Source: Acidobacteriaceae bacterium (lineage in GTDB: Bacteria > Acidobacteriota > Terriglobia > Terriglobales > Acidobacteriaceae). From it: a stretch of DNA of 52,651 nt. The DNA lies in contig JASHOY010000213.1 of the NCBI GenBank assembly GCA_030038435.1, positions 1-52,651 of the forward strand, given 5' to 3'. The notes below the pieces were generated by a model. It had not been told where the DNA came from, made no database searches, and saw only the letters and a program-made list of their open reading frames with translations. Shown in pieces: positions 1-7,926 of this stretch. Each line of letters begins with the position of its first letter. Position 1 is the first letter of the stretch. A program made the translations under genes and the position numbers.

Positions 1-126
1 CTGGAACGCAAGAAGCTGAAGCGCGCGGCGCGCAAGAAGGCGGCTCCCAAAGCCAAGCGCACCACTCCGCGCGGTTCCCAAAAGAGAAAGGTGAAGAAGT
101 TGGCGCGCGGCCAGTCGAAGCGCTAA
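1..126 (+). CDS. C-terminal tail of a truncated basic protein
   Basis: The window opens inside a reading frame that ends at the TAA at 124-126. The 41 visible residues are almost all Lys, Arg, Ala, Gly, Pro, Ser and Thr, as in the disordered basic C-terminal tails that many GC-rich bacteria add to nucleic-acid-binding proteins (helicases, translation factors). No domain is visible, so the product cannot be named. The frame is open with no stop from base 1, which with the biased composition supports it being real coding sequence. Confidence 0.55.
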   Translation: MERKKLKRAARKKAAPKAKRTTPRGSQKRKVKKLARGQSKR

Positions 127-278
127 GAGCCGGCTGCATATTACTGGTTTCCGGCTCGTTTCATTTCGATTCGAGCCGGAGCCTTGAGACCACGCCGAAT
201 CTGCCTGCTTCCGGCTGAATTCTGTTTCGGCCTGCTCCTCTGCCTGTATGCTGTGGGAAAGTCCCCCGCACCCAGGAT

Positions 279-1895
279 TTGCCGCCGGGGACGAGGAGAA
301 TATCCCTGTCCAGCCAACTGCTTGCCCGAAAATCCATCGACAAGCTGATCCGCGATGCGGACGAGCCGGCGCACTCGCTGAAGCGGAGCCTCGGACCGTG
401 GTCGCTCACGTCGCTGGGTATTGGAGCGGTGATCGGGTCGGGGATTTTCACCGTCATCGGCACGGCGATTTCAGGCGAGCATTTCGATTCCACGAGCTTC
501 ATCAACACGCCGCTGGTCGACTACCTGATTCGCCACACGGCCATGTCGGGCCGTCCTGGAGCGGGACCGGCGATCGCCATTTCGCTGGTGCTGGTGGCAA
601 TGGTGTGCGCATTCACCGGCCTCTGCTACGCGGAAATGGCTTCGATGATTCCGATTGCGGGATCTGCCTATACTTACACCTATGCGACCATGGGCGAGCT
701 GATCGCTTGGATCATCGGCTGGGACCTGATCCTGGAATATGCCGGCTCGAACATGGCCGTGAGCGTGGGGTTTGCGGCGCACGTTGTCGATCTGCTGGAC
801 TGGTTCGGCCTGCACCCGGCGGCGACGTGGATCTCGCCTGCCTATCTGCCGGAAGGACTGCAGGATTTTTCCGGCCACTGGATTTACCAGCCTGGCTGGC
901 ACTTCGGCTTCAATATTCCCGCCTTTCTCATTGTGCTTGTTCTCACTGTGGTCCTGGTGCGCGGCATTCGGGAGTCGGCCAGCGCCAATAACGCCATGGT
1001 GGCGTTGAAGCTAACCGCAATCCTGATCTTCGTATTTGCCGCAGTCAGCTTTATTCATTCGAAGTATTACCATCCCTACTTTCCCAATGGATGGTCGGGC
1101 GTGCTGACCGGCGGCTCGATCATGTTTTTCACCTACATCGGATTCGACTCGGTATCTACTGCTGCCGAGGAGTGCCGCAATCCGCAGCGCGATCTGCCCA
1201 TCGGAATTATCAGCACGCTGGTGGTGTGCACAGTGCTTTACGTAGCCGTCGCCGTTTGCCTCACCGGATTGGTGCCGTGGCAATCGATGATGGGCGATGC
1301 CGCGCCGGTGGTGAATGCGCTCAAGAAACTGTCCCTGGAGCATGGCGGGCATGGTGAACTGCACTGGGTGCGGCTGGTGGTGCTGTTTGGCGCGCTGCTG
1401 GGAATGATTTCGTCGATCCTGGTTTACCAGATCGGCCAGTCGCGCGTGTGGTTTTCCATGTCGAGGGATGGGCTGCTGCCGCGTGTCTTCAGCCGAGTGC
1501 ATCCGGTCTTTCGCACCCCGGCATTTTCAACGTGGATAGCGGGAATTGTGGTGGCCATTCCGTCGGGGTTGTTCGACATCGGCACGCTGGCCGATCTGTC
1601 GAATATCGGCACGCTCTTTGCATTTGTGCTGGTGTCGCTGGGAGTAATTATTCTGCGCTACCGCGAGCCGGAGCGGCACCGCGGATTTGTGGTGCCCGGC
1701 GGCCCGGTAATTCCGGCGCTCAGCGTGGTCTGCTGCTTTCTGCTCATGGCGGGACTGCCCATTCTGACCTGGTTCCGGTTCGTGGGCTGGCTGGTGATCG
1801 GGCTGGTGATTTACTTCTCTTACAGCCGGCATCGCTCGGAATTCGCGCGGAGGAGACACGCCAGCGGGGAATTAGCTGCGCAGCCGAAGGCATAA
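279..1895 (+). CDS. APC-family amino acid permease
   Basis: Up to 538 residues with about 12 hydrophobic membrane segments. The first helix region carries the glycine-rich LGIGAVIGSGIF motif (about residues 45-56) that lines the substrate site of the APC superfamily, followed by the conserved cytoplasmic loop FTYIGFDSVSTAAEECRNPQ. This pattern is typical of the cationic amino acid transporter-like branch (YfnA/CAT type), probably a proton-coupled importer in the inner membrane; the substrate is not readable from sequence. The start is uncertain: the TTG at 279 has no well-spaced ribosome site, whereas GAGGAG at 293-298 sits 7 bases before an in-frame CTG at 306, which would give a protein nine residues shorter. 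It appears monocistronic. Confidence 0.93.
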   Translation: MPPGTRRISLSSQLLARKSIDKLIRDADEPAHSLKRSLGPWSLTSLGIGAVIGSGIFTVIGTAISGEHFDSTSFINTPLVDYLIRHTAMSGRPGAGPAIAISLVLVAMVCAFTGLCYAEMASMIPIAGSAYTYTYATMGELIAWIIGWDLILEYAGSNMAVSVGFAAHVVDLLDWFGLHPAATWISPAYLPEGLQDFSGHWIYQPGWHFGFNIPAFLIVLVLTVVLVRGIRESASANNAMVALKLTAILIFVFAAVSFIHSKYYHPYFPNGWSGVLTGGSIMFFTYIGFDSVSTAAEECRNPQRDLPIGIISTLVVCTVLYVAVAVCLTGLVPWQSMMGDAAPVVNALKKLSLEHGGHGELHWVRLVVLFGALLGMISSILVYQIGQSRVWFSMSRDGLLPRVFSRVHPVFRTPAFSTWIAGIVVAIPSGLFDIGTLADLSNIGTLFAFVLVSLGVIILRYREPERHRGFVVPGGPVIPALSVVCCFLLMAGLPILTWFRFVGWLVIGLVIYFSYSRHRSEFARRRHASGELAAQPKA

Positions 1896-1926
1896 GCGCG
1901 ATGCCGCGCCGATCTGCTTCGACGGG

Positions 1927-2517
1927 TTAGCCGGCCAAGCGCGAGACTTCCTTGTAGCGGAAGCAATTCACATGGTGGTCGTTGACCATGCCCACGGCCT
2001 GCATGAATGCGTAGCAGATGGTTGATCCGACAAACTTGAAGCCGCGTTTCAGCAGATCTTTGCTCATGGCGTCTGACTCCGGCGTACGGGCCGGCACGTC
2101 TTTCATGGATGCAAGCCTGTGGTCGATCGGCTTGTCGCCGACGAACTGCCAGATGTAGGCGTCAAACGAGCCGAATTCCTTCTGCGCTTTGAGAAACGAC
2201 TGGGCGTTTCCAATCGCGGCGTCGACCTTGAGGCGGTTGCGAATGATGCCGGGGTCAGCCATCAACCGTGCGGCATTTTCCGCGGTATAGCGTGCGATTT
2301 TCCTGGCGTCGAATCTGCTGAAAGCCTTGCGGTAGTTTTCGCGCTTGTTCAGCACCGTCTGCCACGAGAGTCCGGCCTGCGCGCCTTCGAGGATAAGAAA
2401 TTCGAAGAGGATGCGGTCATCGTGCACCGGCACTCCCCATTCCTTGTCGTGGTATTCGGTCATGAGCGGATGGTCGCCGCTCCAGGCGCAGCGGATCAGA
2501 GGCGTTGGCGTGGGCAT
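1927..2517 (-). CDS. tag: DNA-3-methyladenine glycosylase I (Tag)
   Basis: A 196-residue protein matching the Tag family along its whole length. It excises 3-methyladenine from alkylated DNA as the first step of base excision repair. Visible hallmarks are the N-terminal RCAWSG cysteine, the EYHDKEWGVP block, the LEGAQAGLSWQT helix and the C-terminal NDHHVNCF segment; the N-terminal Cys and C-terminal His and Cys form the family's zinc site. The frame remains open upstream of the chosen ATG at 2517, but that extension has no similarity to Tag and overlaps cutA, so the ATG is preferred. It lies 40 bases downstream of cutA on the same strand and is probably cotranscribed with it. Confidence 0.95.
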   Translation of the reverse strand: MPTPTPLIRCAWSGDHPLMTEYHDKEWGVPVHDDRILFEFLILEGAQAGLSWQTVLNKRENYRKAFSRFDARKIARYTAENAARLMADPGIIRNRLKVDAAIGNAQSFLKAQKEFGSFDAYIWQFVGDKPIDHRLASMKDVPARTPESDAMSKDLLKRGFKFVGSTICYAFMQAVGMVNDHHVNCFRYKEVSRLAG

Positions 2518-2557
2518 GCTGCGCTCAGCGTACCATGTTGTTCCCCGGTCAGGCCGG

Positions 2558-2893
2558 TCATGAGCTGCGCAGGCAGGTCTGCAGCCAGTCAAGATAGTTC
2601 TGGCTGCCGGCCTCGACGGGCAGCACCAGAAACTCCGGCGTTTTATAACTGTGCAGACTGAGGAGACGGGATTCAAGGGCTGCCAGCCTATCCTGGGAGG
2701 TCTTGAGCAGGAGCATGCATTCGGTGGACGACTCAATTTCGTCCTGCCAGCGATAGATCGAGTGAACGCCGGGCAGCAGCGTGGCGCAGGCGGCAAGATG
2801 CTCTTCAACGAGGGTGCGGCCCATGCGGCCGGCCTCCTCGGCGTCAGCGGTGGTGGTGAGCACGATACGGGCGGAAAGACTGGATTTGAGCAT
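2558..2893 (-). CDS. cutA: CutA-family divalent cation tolerance protein
   Basis: About 111 residues with the CutA fold signatures: an initial strand RIVLTTTADAEEAG, the core HLAACATLLPGVHSIYRW, then a segment with charged residues and LLLKTS, and a C-terminal YKTPEFLVLPVEAGSQNYLDWL. CutA forms small cytoplasmic trimers and was linked to copper tolerance in E. coli, although its biochemical role is still unclear. The ATG at 2893 is preferred because it gives the family's usual length; a GTG at 2917 would add eight residues. First gene of a likely two-gene unit with tag. Confidence 0.92.
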   Translation of the reverse strand: MLKSSLSARIVLTTTADAEEAGRMGRTLVEEHLAACATLLPGVHSIYRWQDEIESSTECMLLLKTSQDRLAALESRLLSLHSYKTPEFLVLPVEAGSQNYLDWLQTCLRSS

Positions 2894-3100
2894 GGCGGGT
2901 CTCGTTAGCGGTTCCACCGGAAGGTGGGAAGAGATGTGGTATTTACCCGCCCCATGCTCGCACGGGGTGCGTGGCGAGTCAATTGCCCGCGCAAAGTCTT
3001 GACCGACTTTTGAGCCAGGATTGCCCGTCCGAATAGAGCTAGAAGGCGCAAATCGGACCCGGAACCGACATTGATGACCACGGCCGGACGCAGCCCGGCC

Positions 3101-3868
3101 TCAAGGCGCAGGCGTGACGCCCACTTCAATCCGCTCGTGCACGGAGGTGCCCGGAACGTCGATCGAACCGAGCACGGCAGCTTTGCCTTCCGCAATCGCA
3201 GTGGCGTTGCTGAGGACGGCGTGATTCAGCGTTGGCGCGGGTGCATCTGATCCGGACTTCGGTTGAATCGTCCCCGATTGCTCGATTTTGTCTTGAAGAA
3301 CCAGGTTGCCGGAGGAGCCTTGCAAAGTGGCGCGAATTTGGAGTCCGATGTTGGCATATTGCCACTGATAATTGACACTGCCTTTAGGCATTTCGCCGTT
3401 GGGGCTTCCAGTCACATAAGGCACCCGGCTGCTTAGATCCATATCTGCAGTTTCTCCCAGGCGCGCCAGCAGCGTGAATGTCTGCGATTGCGAGGGCTTT
3501 CCGTATCCTGAACTGGTGATGGTGTAAGTCAGGCGGTAGGTCTTCCGCGGCTTATCAAGGTCGGTAACGATCTTCTGCGCGGCCTGAAAATCCTCAGGAG
3601 TTCCGCGGAATTCTATGGCGTTCTGCGAGGCGACACCGTAGAAGGCGGCGTTGCGAAGCATGCTGCGCAAGGCGGTCTGAATATCGTTCAGATCGTTCTG
3701 GCTTGCTATGTTGTGCAGGTAGATGGTTCGAACCACTTGGTTTTCTGAGATAGCCGGCGCGCGAACAGCCGTGTTCTGCGCGGCGAACGACAACACCGGC
3801 AGCAATAGCAAAGAGACGAAGGCGGTAGGTGTCGCCTGCCGCAGTACAGTACCCCAGGCAGTTTGCAT
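3101..3868 (-). CDS. Exported mini-secretin-like protein (N1 domain plus beta-domain remnant)
   Basis: A 255-residue protein with a Sec signal peptide (hydrophobic core FVSLLLLPVLSFAAQ). Residues about 45-107 form a secretin N1-type domain strikingly similar to the one in the secretin at 49904-52396: both contain QTALRS, FYGVASQNAI, a GTP(E/D) turn, AQKI and DLDK in the same order. The C-terminal half resembles a shortened secretin beta-domain: RVPYVTG matches KIPIATG, then a YANIGLQI strand, and an EGKAAVLGSID segment near the end. At 255 residues it is far too short to build a secretin pore alone. The start at 3868 is fixed by GGAGGGG a few bases upstream. It may be a periplasmic accessory or a degenerate duplicate; function unknown. 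Confidence 0.75.
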   Translation of the reverse strand: MQTAWGTVLRQATPTAFVSLLLLPVLSFAAQNTAVRAPAISENQVVRTIYLHNIASQNDLNDIQTALRSMLRNAAFYGVASQNAIEFRGTPEDFQAAQKIVTDLDKPRKTYRLTYTITSSGYGKPSQSQTFTLLARLGETADMDLSSRVPYVTGSPNGEMPKGSVNYQWQYANIGLQIRATLQGSSGNLVLQDKIEQSGTIQPKSGSDAPAPTLNHAVLSNATAIAEGKAAVLGSIDVPGTSVHERIEVGVTPAP

Positions 3869-4149
3869 AGCTCCCCTCCGGGCTGTTGAATGGGAACCGC
3901 CGGCTTCGAACCCCGGCATCGTACCGCAAGACTTCTATCGACACAGACGGTCCTATCTGGTTTTCGCTCAGCAAATCTGCAAATAAGAGCGTGGGTTGGT
4001 TTGCCGTGACGCCGGAGGGGTGTTTTCGGCTGAAGGATGGCGCTGCACCGGCTAGCGGCTGGAGACCAGTGCCGCCCTTGCCGATCGCCGGCGGGTGTTG
4101 CAGTATGGACCTTGCGGCCTGGTGTTGAAATTTATACGACGGAGAGACG

Positions 4150-5559
4150 ATGAGCACAGCGATCAAGTTTGGGACTTCAGGTTGGCGGGCCATTGTGGCC
4201 GATGAATTTACGGTGGCCAACATCCGGCGAGCAGTGGCGGGCATTGCCGCCTATGTGAAGACGCAGGGAGGGCCGCACCGGGTGCTGGTGGGGCGCGATC
4301 CGCGGTTTCTGGGCGAGAGCTTTGTGGATGAGACGGCGCGCGTGCTGGCCGCGGCGGGTGTGACTCCCATCGTGATCCCCGAAGCCGCGCCGACGCCGGC
4401 CATTGCCTATGCCGTGCGTATGTTGAAGACTTCCGGCGCCATCAACTTTACGGCGTCGCACAATCCGCCGGAGTACAACGGCATCAAGTTCTCCACACCG
4501 GATGGCGCGCCGGCGCTTCCGGAGGTGACAAAGCAGATTGAGGCGGCCATCGGGCAGATCGATGCTGCCGGCATACCAGTTACGAAGACAGAGCCGCCGG
4601 CGGGAGGGTTTGAATCCGCGGACGTGAAGCCGGCATTTTTGAAACGGCTGGCAGAGCTGATCGATTTGCGGGCGATTGCCAGATCGGGGATCCGGATTGT
4701 CTACGACCCGTTTTGGGGCGCGGGTCGCGGATACAGTTCGGAATTGCTGCGCGAGACGGGCGTGGCCGTGGAAACGGTGCACGATTACCGGGACGTGCTT
4801 TTCGGCGGGCACGCGCCCGAACCGGACGATCATCTGCTTGGCGATGCAAAAAAGAAGATGTGCGAGACGGAGGCGGCGCTGGGCATTGCCACGGATGGGG
4901 ATGCGGACCGCTTCGGCATTGTGGACGGCGACGGCACGTTCATACAACCGAATTACGTTATCGCGCTCCTCTTCGATTACCTGGTGGAGACTCGAGGCTG
5001 GCGAAATGGCGTGGCCAAGAGCGTGGCGACGACGAACCTGGTCAACGCGCTGGCTGATTACCACAAGGTACAGCTCTACGAGACGCCGGTGGGTTTCAAG
5101 TACATCGGCGAGCTGATCAACGGCGATAAGATCGCGATTGGCGGCGAAGAGTCAGCCGGGCTAACTATCCGGGGGCACGTTCCGGAGAAGGACGGCATCC
5201 TGGCGGGGCTGCTGGTGGCGGAGATGGTGGCGACACGCGGCAAGAGCCTGGGCGCGCAGTTGAAGGAACTATTTGTCAAGGTTGGTTCCTATTATCCGGT
5301 TCGAGAGAACTTCCGCTTGACCCCGGAGGTGAAAGCCGCGTTCACTGAAAAGTTGAAGAGCGATCCGGCGGAGCTGGATGGACGACGGGTCAAGCAGGTG
5401 GTGCGCACCGACGGGCTGAAGCTGATTCTGGAAGACGGCTCGTGGGTCTGCTACCGTTTATCGGGAACAGAGCCGGTGGTGAGGGCATACACCGAGGCGC
5501 GCAGTGAAGAGGGAATGGAAGCTCTGCGGGCGGCAGCGGAGAAATTTGTGCTGTCGTAG
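4150..5559 (+). CDS. Phosphoglucomutase/phosphomannomutase family enzyme
   Basis: 469 residues, normal for the alpha-D-phosphohexomutase superfamily, which interconverts sugar 1- and 6-phosphates. All four active-site loops are present: the phosphoserine loop TASHNP (Ser about 103), the metal loop DGDADR (about 249), the sugar-binding loop GGEESAG (about 333) and the phosphate-binding loop RLSGTEP (about 436). The N-terminal KFGTSGWRA is also typical. Whether glucose, mannose or glucosamine phosphate is preferred cannot be read reliably. GGAGAG lies just before the ATG. An FtsB-like gene follows after 18 bases, so the pair may be cotranscribed, linking sugar-phosphate supply with envelope growth. 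Confidence 0.93.
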   Translation: MSTAIKFGTSGWRAIVADEFTVANIRRAVAGIAAYVKTQGGPHRVLVGRDPRFLGESFVDETARVLAAAGVTPIVIPEAAPTPAIAYAVRMLKTSGAINFTASHNPPEYNGIKFSTPDGAPALPEVTKQIEAAIGQIDAAGIPVTKTEPPAGGFESADVKPAFLKRLAELIDLRAIARSGIRIVYDPFWGAGRGYSSELLRETGVAVETVHDYRDVLFGGHAPEPDDHLLGDAKKKMCETEAALGIATDGDADRFGIVDGDGTFIQPNYVIALLFDYLVETRGWRNGVAKSVATTNLVNALADYHKVQLYETPVGFKYIGELINGDKIAIGGEESAGLTIRGHVPEKDGILAGLLVAEMVATRGKSLGAQLKELFVKVGSYYPVRENFRLTPEVKAAFTEKLKSDPAELDGRRVKQVVRTDGLKLILEDGSWVCYRLSGTEPVVRAYTEARSEEGMEALRAAAEKFVLS

Positions 5560-5577
5560 TCGCAGGAAAGAAGCACG

Positions 5578-5979
5578 ATGACGCCGGAATCTGGACAACA
5601 GGAATCGGAAGCCGCGGCCCGGCCGCAGCCGGCCGTGCGCAGCCGCGCGGAAGGCTGGGCGAAACGAATTTGGAGGCCGGCGGGTACCCTGCTTGCAGTG
5701 CTTCTGGCGCTGCTGCTGACGTGGCATGTAATTAACGGCAAGGACGGGCTCTCCGCCTGGCAGAAGAAGCGCGCCGAGGAGCGCCAGTACCAGCAGGAGA
5801 TCGAAAGGCTGCAGAAGGAGAATGGGCAGCTTCGCGACCACATTCAGCACCTGCAGTCCGATCCTGACGCTATCGAGCACGAGGCGCGGGAAGAACTGCA
5901 CTATGCCAAGCCCGGCGAGGTGATTTACACGCTACCCGCGGCGCCCGGCGCGTCTCAAGCGCCGGATTCGGAAAGATAA
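5578..5979 (+). CDS. FtsB/DivIC-type septum formation initiator
   Basis: 133 residues: a charged N-terminus of about 33 residues, one transmembrane helix (about 34-52, TLLAVLLALLLTWHVI), then a heptad coiled coil rich in Glu, Lys and Gln (QQEIERLQKENGQLRDHI), ending in the family's DPDAIEHEAREELHYAKPGEVIY block. This is the architecture of FtsB/DivIC, bitopic division proteins that join FtsL and FtsQ at the septum, with the coiled coil in the periplasm. AGGAAAG upstream of the ATG serves as ribosome site. Confidence 0.88.
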   Translation: MTPESGQQESEAAARPQPAVRSRAEGWAKRIWRPAGTLLAVLLALLLTWHVINGKDGLSAWQKKRAEERQYQQEIERLQKENGQLRDHIQHLQSDPDAIEHEAREELHYAKPGEVIYTLPAAPGASQAPDSER

Positions 5980-6237
5980 GCGGCCCGAGAGATCGATTGC
6001 GCGGAATGGACAACGTGGATGCGTAATTGTTTCCGCCATTTGAAACTGTCTGTTGACCTGCTTCAAAAGGACAACTCGCTGCGTCTGTTGCGGCATCGTA
6101 TAGGCGCTAATGCCCTTTGCATTCCCATTTCGTTCGATTATTTACACGGGTGAAAGCCCGCATATTTCTACTTCCTTTCGTTCTCTCTTTTTTGCGGGAA
6201 GATCAATTTCTCTTTGGCGAAAAAGGAGGAAATCTAT

Positions 6238-6915
6238 ATGAAAAGGCATGCCGGCAAGAGATTATTGGCAATTTCGGGTGCTGCGCTGTTGGCTGGAGCA
6301 ATGGTCATGGCGCAGCAAGGCCAGCCCGGAATGAGTGGAACGCCGCAGCAGAATCAACCGCAGCCGGGACAGCCGCAGGAACCCGGGCAGGAGCCCGGCA
6401 CCGCCGGTGCACCGGGTTATTCACCGGCCGCAGGCCCTGAAGGTGCGTCGGGGTCGATGTCACGGTCTTATGCCGACGAGGCCTTCATCACGACCACGCT
6501 CAAGGACAGTTCCGCAGAAGCCCAAATGAGCAAACTCGCCACCACGAATTCTTCCAGCAGCGATGTGAAGAAGTACGGGCTGAATATGGTCCAGATTCAT
6601 ACTCAGCTCGCCAACCAGTTGCGGCCCGTTGCCAATATGCTCGGGGTAAAAGCGGTAGAGAAGCCGAGCAAGAAGCAAAACAAGGAAATTGCGCAACTCA
6701 AAACGCTATCCGGACCGGCTTTCGACAAGGCGTACATCCAGGACATGGTGAAAGACCAGAAACACGATGTGAAGTCATTCAAGGAAGAAGAAAACGCCGC
6801 CCAGAGCCCGACGATCAAGCAGGCCGCGCGCATGGACGAGCCGGTACTCTCGCAACACCTGCAGGTATTGCAGCAGATAGCCGAGAACCATAACGTCACC
6901 ATTGCGAGCAAATAA
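6238..6915 (+). CDS. DUF4142-family exported protein
   Basis: 225 residues with a signal peptide (RLLAISGAALLAGAMVMAQ), a Pro/Gln/Gly-rich spacer to about residue 75, then an all-helical DUF4142 domain recognisable by DEAFITT, AEAQMSKLATTNSSSSDVKKYG, a central MVKDQKHDVKSFKEE and LQVLQQIAE near the end. DUF4142 proteins are periplasmic ferritin-like helical bundles of unknown function, often linked to stress. The start at 6238 is set by a strong AAGGAGG eight bases upstream; the 24-base longer frame starting at 6214 has no such site. Preceded by 258 bases with no other gene and followed by a strong hairpin overlapping the stop codon. Confidence 0.88.
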   Translation: MKRHAGKRLLAISGAALLAGAMVMAQQGQPGMSGTPQQNQPQPGQPQEPGQEPGTAGAPGYSPAAGPEGASGSMSRSYADEAFITTTLKDSSAEAQMSKLATTNSSSSDVKKYGLNMVQIHTQLANQLRPVANMLGVKAVEKPSKKQNKEIAQLKTLSGPAFDKAYIQDMVKDQKHDVKSFKEEENAAQSPTIKQAARMDEPVLSQHLQVLQQIAENHNVTIASK

Positions 6916-6925
6916 AGCTCGCAAT
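6901..6925 (+). terminator. Perfect 9-bp hairpin spanning the DUF4142 stop codon
   Basis: ATTGCGAGC at 6901-6909 pairs exactly with GCTCGCAAT at 6917-6925 around the 7-base loop AAATAAA, which contains the TAA stop. The following bases are TCTCC, so there is no long U tract; it could be a terminator of reduced strength or a 3' end stabiliser. Confidence 0.5.
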
Positions 6926-6954
6926 TCTCCAGGGTCCTTCAGGCTGCTTCCAGC

Positions 6955-6982
6955 GCCTGGCTGGGTCTGCTCCAAGCCAGGC
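6955..6982. terminator. Second 8-bp hairpin downstream of DUF4142 gene
   Basis: GCCTGGCT at 6955-6962 is the exact reverse complement of AGCCAGGC at 6975-6982 with a 12-base loop. It sits 40 bases after the DUF4142 stop, with no U tract on either side. It may back up the hairpin at 6901-6925 in ending or stabilising the transcript. Confidence 0.4.
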
Positions 6983-7137
6983 GGGGAGGCTTAGTCCGGC
7001 AGCGCGGGAATGAAGGACGGGCAATGATAGCGCCCACTTCGGCTGCATCGGGCTGGAGTGGCGGAAAACGATCATGCCGGCGGGAAGCACGGAATGCGTC
7101 TCCGGCCTTGTACACTGGGTGCTGAGGAGGCGCCTCA

Positions 7138-7908
7138 ATGCAGACGCGGATTCAGGGCACCACCATGCCCGTTCTTGAAATCCAGCTCGATCCCAATGAG
7201 AGTGTGTTTTCAGAAAGCGGCGAGCTGTCATGGATGACAGCTTCGATTCAGATGGCCACGCACACCCAGGCGGGCGGAGGCGGAGGGCTGTTCGGAGTCA
7301 TCAAGCGGGTTGCAGGTGGGGGAAGCATCTTCATGACCGAGTACCGGGCCATCCAGTACCCGGGAGAAGTGGCGTTTGCGACCAGGGTGCCTGGCCAGAT
7401 TGTTCCGGTGGAACTCGGCCAGGGCGGAGAATATCTGGTGCATCGGCACGGCTTTCTGTGCGCAACGCCGCAGGTGACTCTGGGAGTGGGCTTTCAGCAA
7501 TCCCTGGGCGCAGGCGTCTTTGGCGGAGACGGATTTCTGCTGCAGAAGCTGGGCGGCTACGGTATGGCGTGGCTGGAACTCTCTGGTGAACTGGTGGTGA
7601 GGGACTTGGCTCCGGGAGAGGTGCTGCGAGTGCATCCGGGCCATGTTGGGGCTTTTCAGTCCAGCGTAGGTTTCACCATCACCATGGTGCCGGGAATCAA
7701 AAACATGATCTTCGGCGGCGACGGCATATTCCTGGCGGTACTGACCGGGCCGGGGCGGGTGTGGCTGCAGACGCTGACGGTCTCGCGTCTGGCGCACATA
7801 ATCAGCGAATACCTGCCGCAGAACCAGGCGCCCCAGGCTACCGCGGCCGGCATTGGCGGGGGACTGCTCGGCGGGATCGTGGGATCCATCCTGAGCGGGG
7901 ACCAGTAG
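7138..7908 (+). CDS. AIM24 family protein (TIGR00266 type)
   Basis: 256 residues, the usual size of the bacterial AIM24/DUF124 family: a beta-rich double barrel with the repeated glycine pattern seen here in QAGGGGGLFGVIKRVAGGGS, LGAGVFGGDGFLLQKLGGYG and NMIFGGDGIFLAVLTGPGRVWLQT. A glycine-rich hydrophobic C-terminus (IGGGLLGGIVGSIL) may touch the membrane. Named after a yeast mitochondrial inner-membrane protein; bacterial function is unknown. GAGGAGG lies 8-9 bases before the ATG. The AI-2E-family permease gene starts 19 bases after its stop, so the two are probably an operon. Confidence 0.9.
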   Translation: MQTRIQGTTMPVLEIQLDPNESVFSESGELSWMTASIQMATHTQAGGGGGLFGVIKRVAGGGSIFMTEYRAIQYPGEVAFATRVPGQIVPVELGQGGEYLVHRHGFLCATPQVTLGVGFQQSLGAGVFGGDGFLLQKLGGYGMAWLELSGELVVRDLAPGEVLRVHPGHVGAFQSSVGFTITMVPGIKNMIFGGDGIFLAVLTGPGRVWLQTLTVSRLAHIISEYLPQNQAPQATAAGIGGGLLGGIVGSILSGDQ

Positions 7909-7926
7909 GGGATCGGAATCCGACAG

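Noticed and set aside
2517..2808. 97-codon extension of the Tag frame
   Set aside because: It overlaps cutA and shows no Tag-like sequence.
2905..3195. 96-codon reverse frame between cutA and the mini-secretin gene
   Set aside because: Overlaps the clear start of the mini-secretin gene's 3' end and is Arg/Ser/Leu-biased without a family.
3725..3740. A second GGTTCGAACC sequence
   Set aside because: It lies within the mini-secretin coding region, and no cloverleaf can be formed around it.
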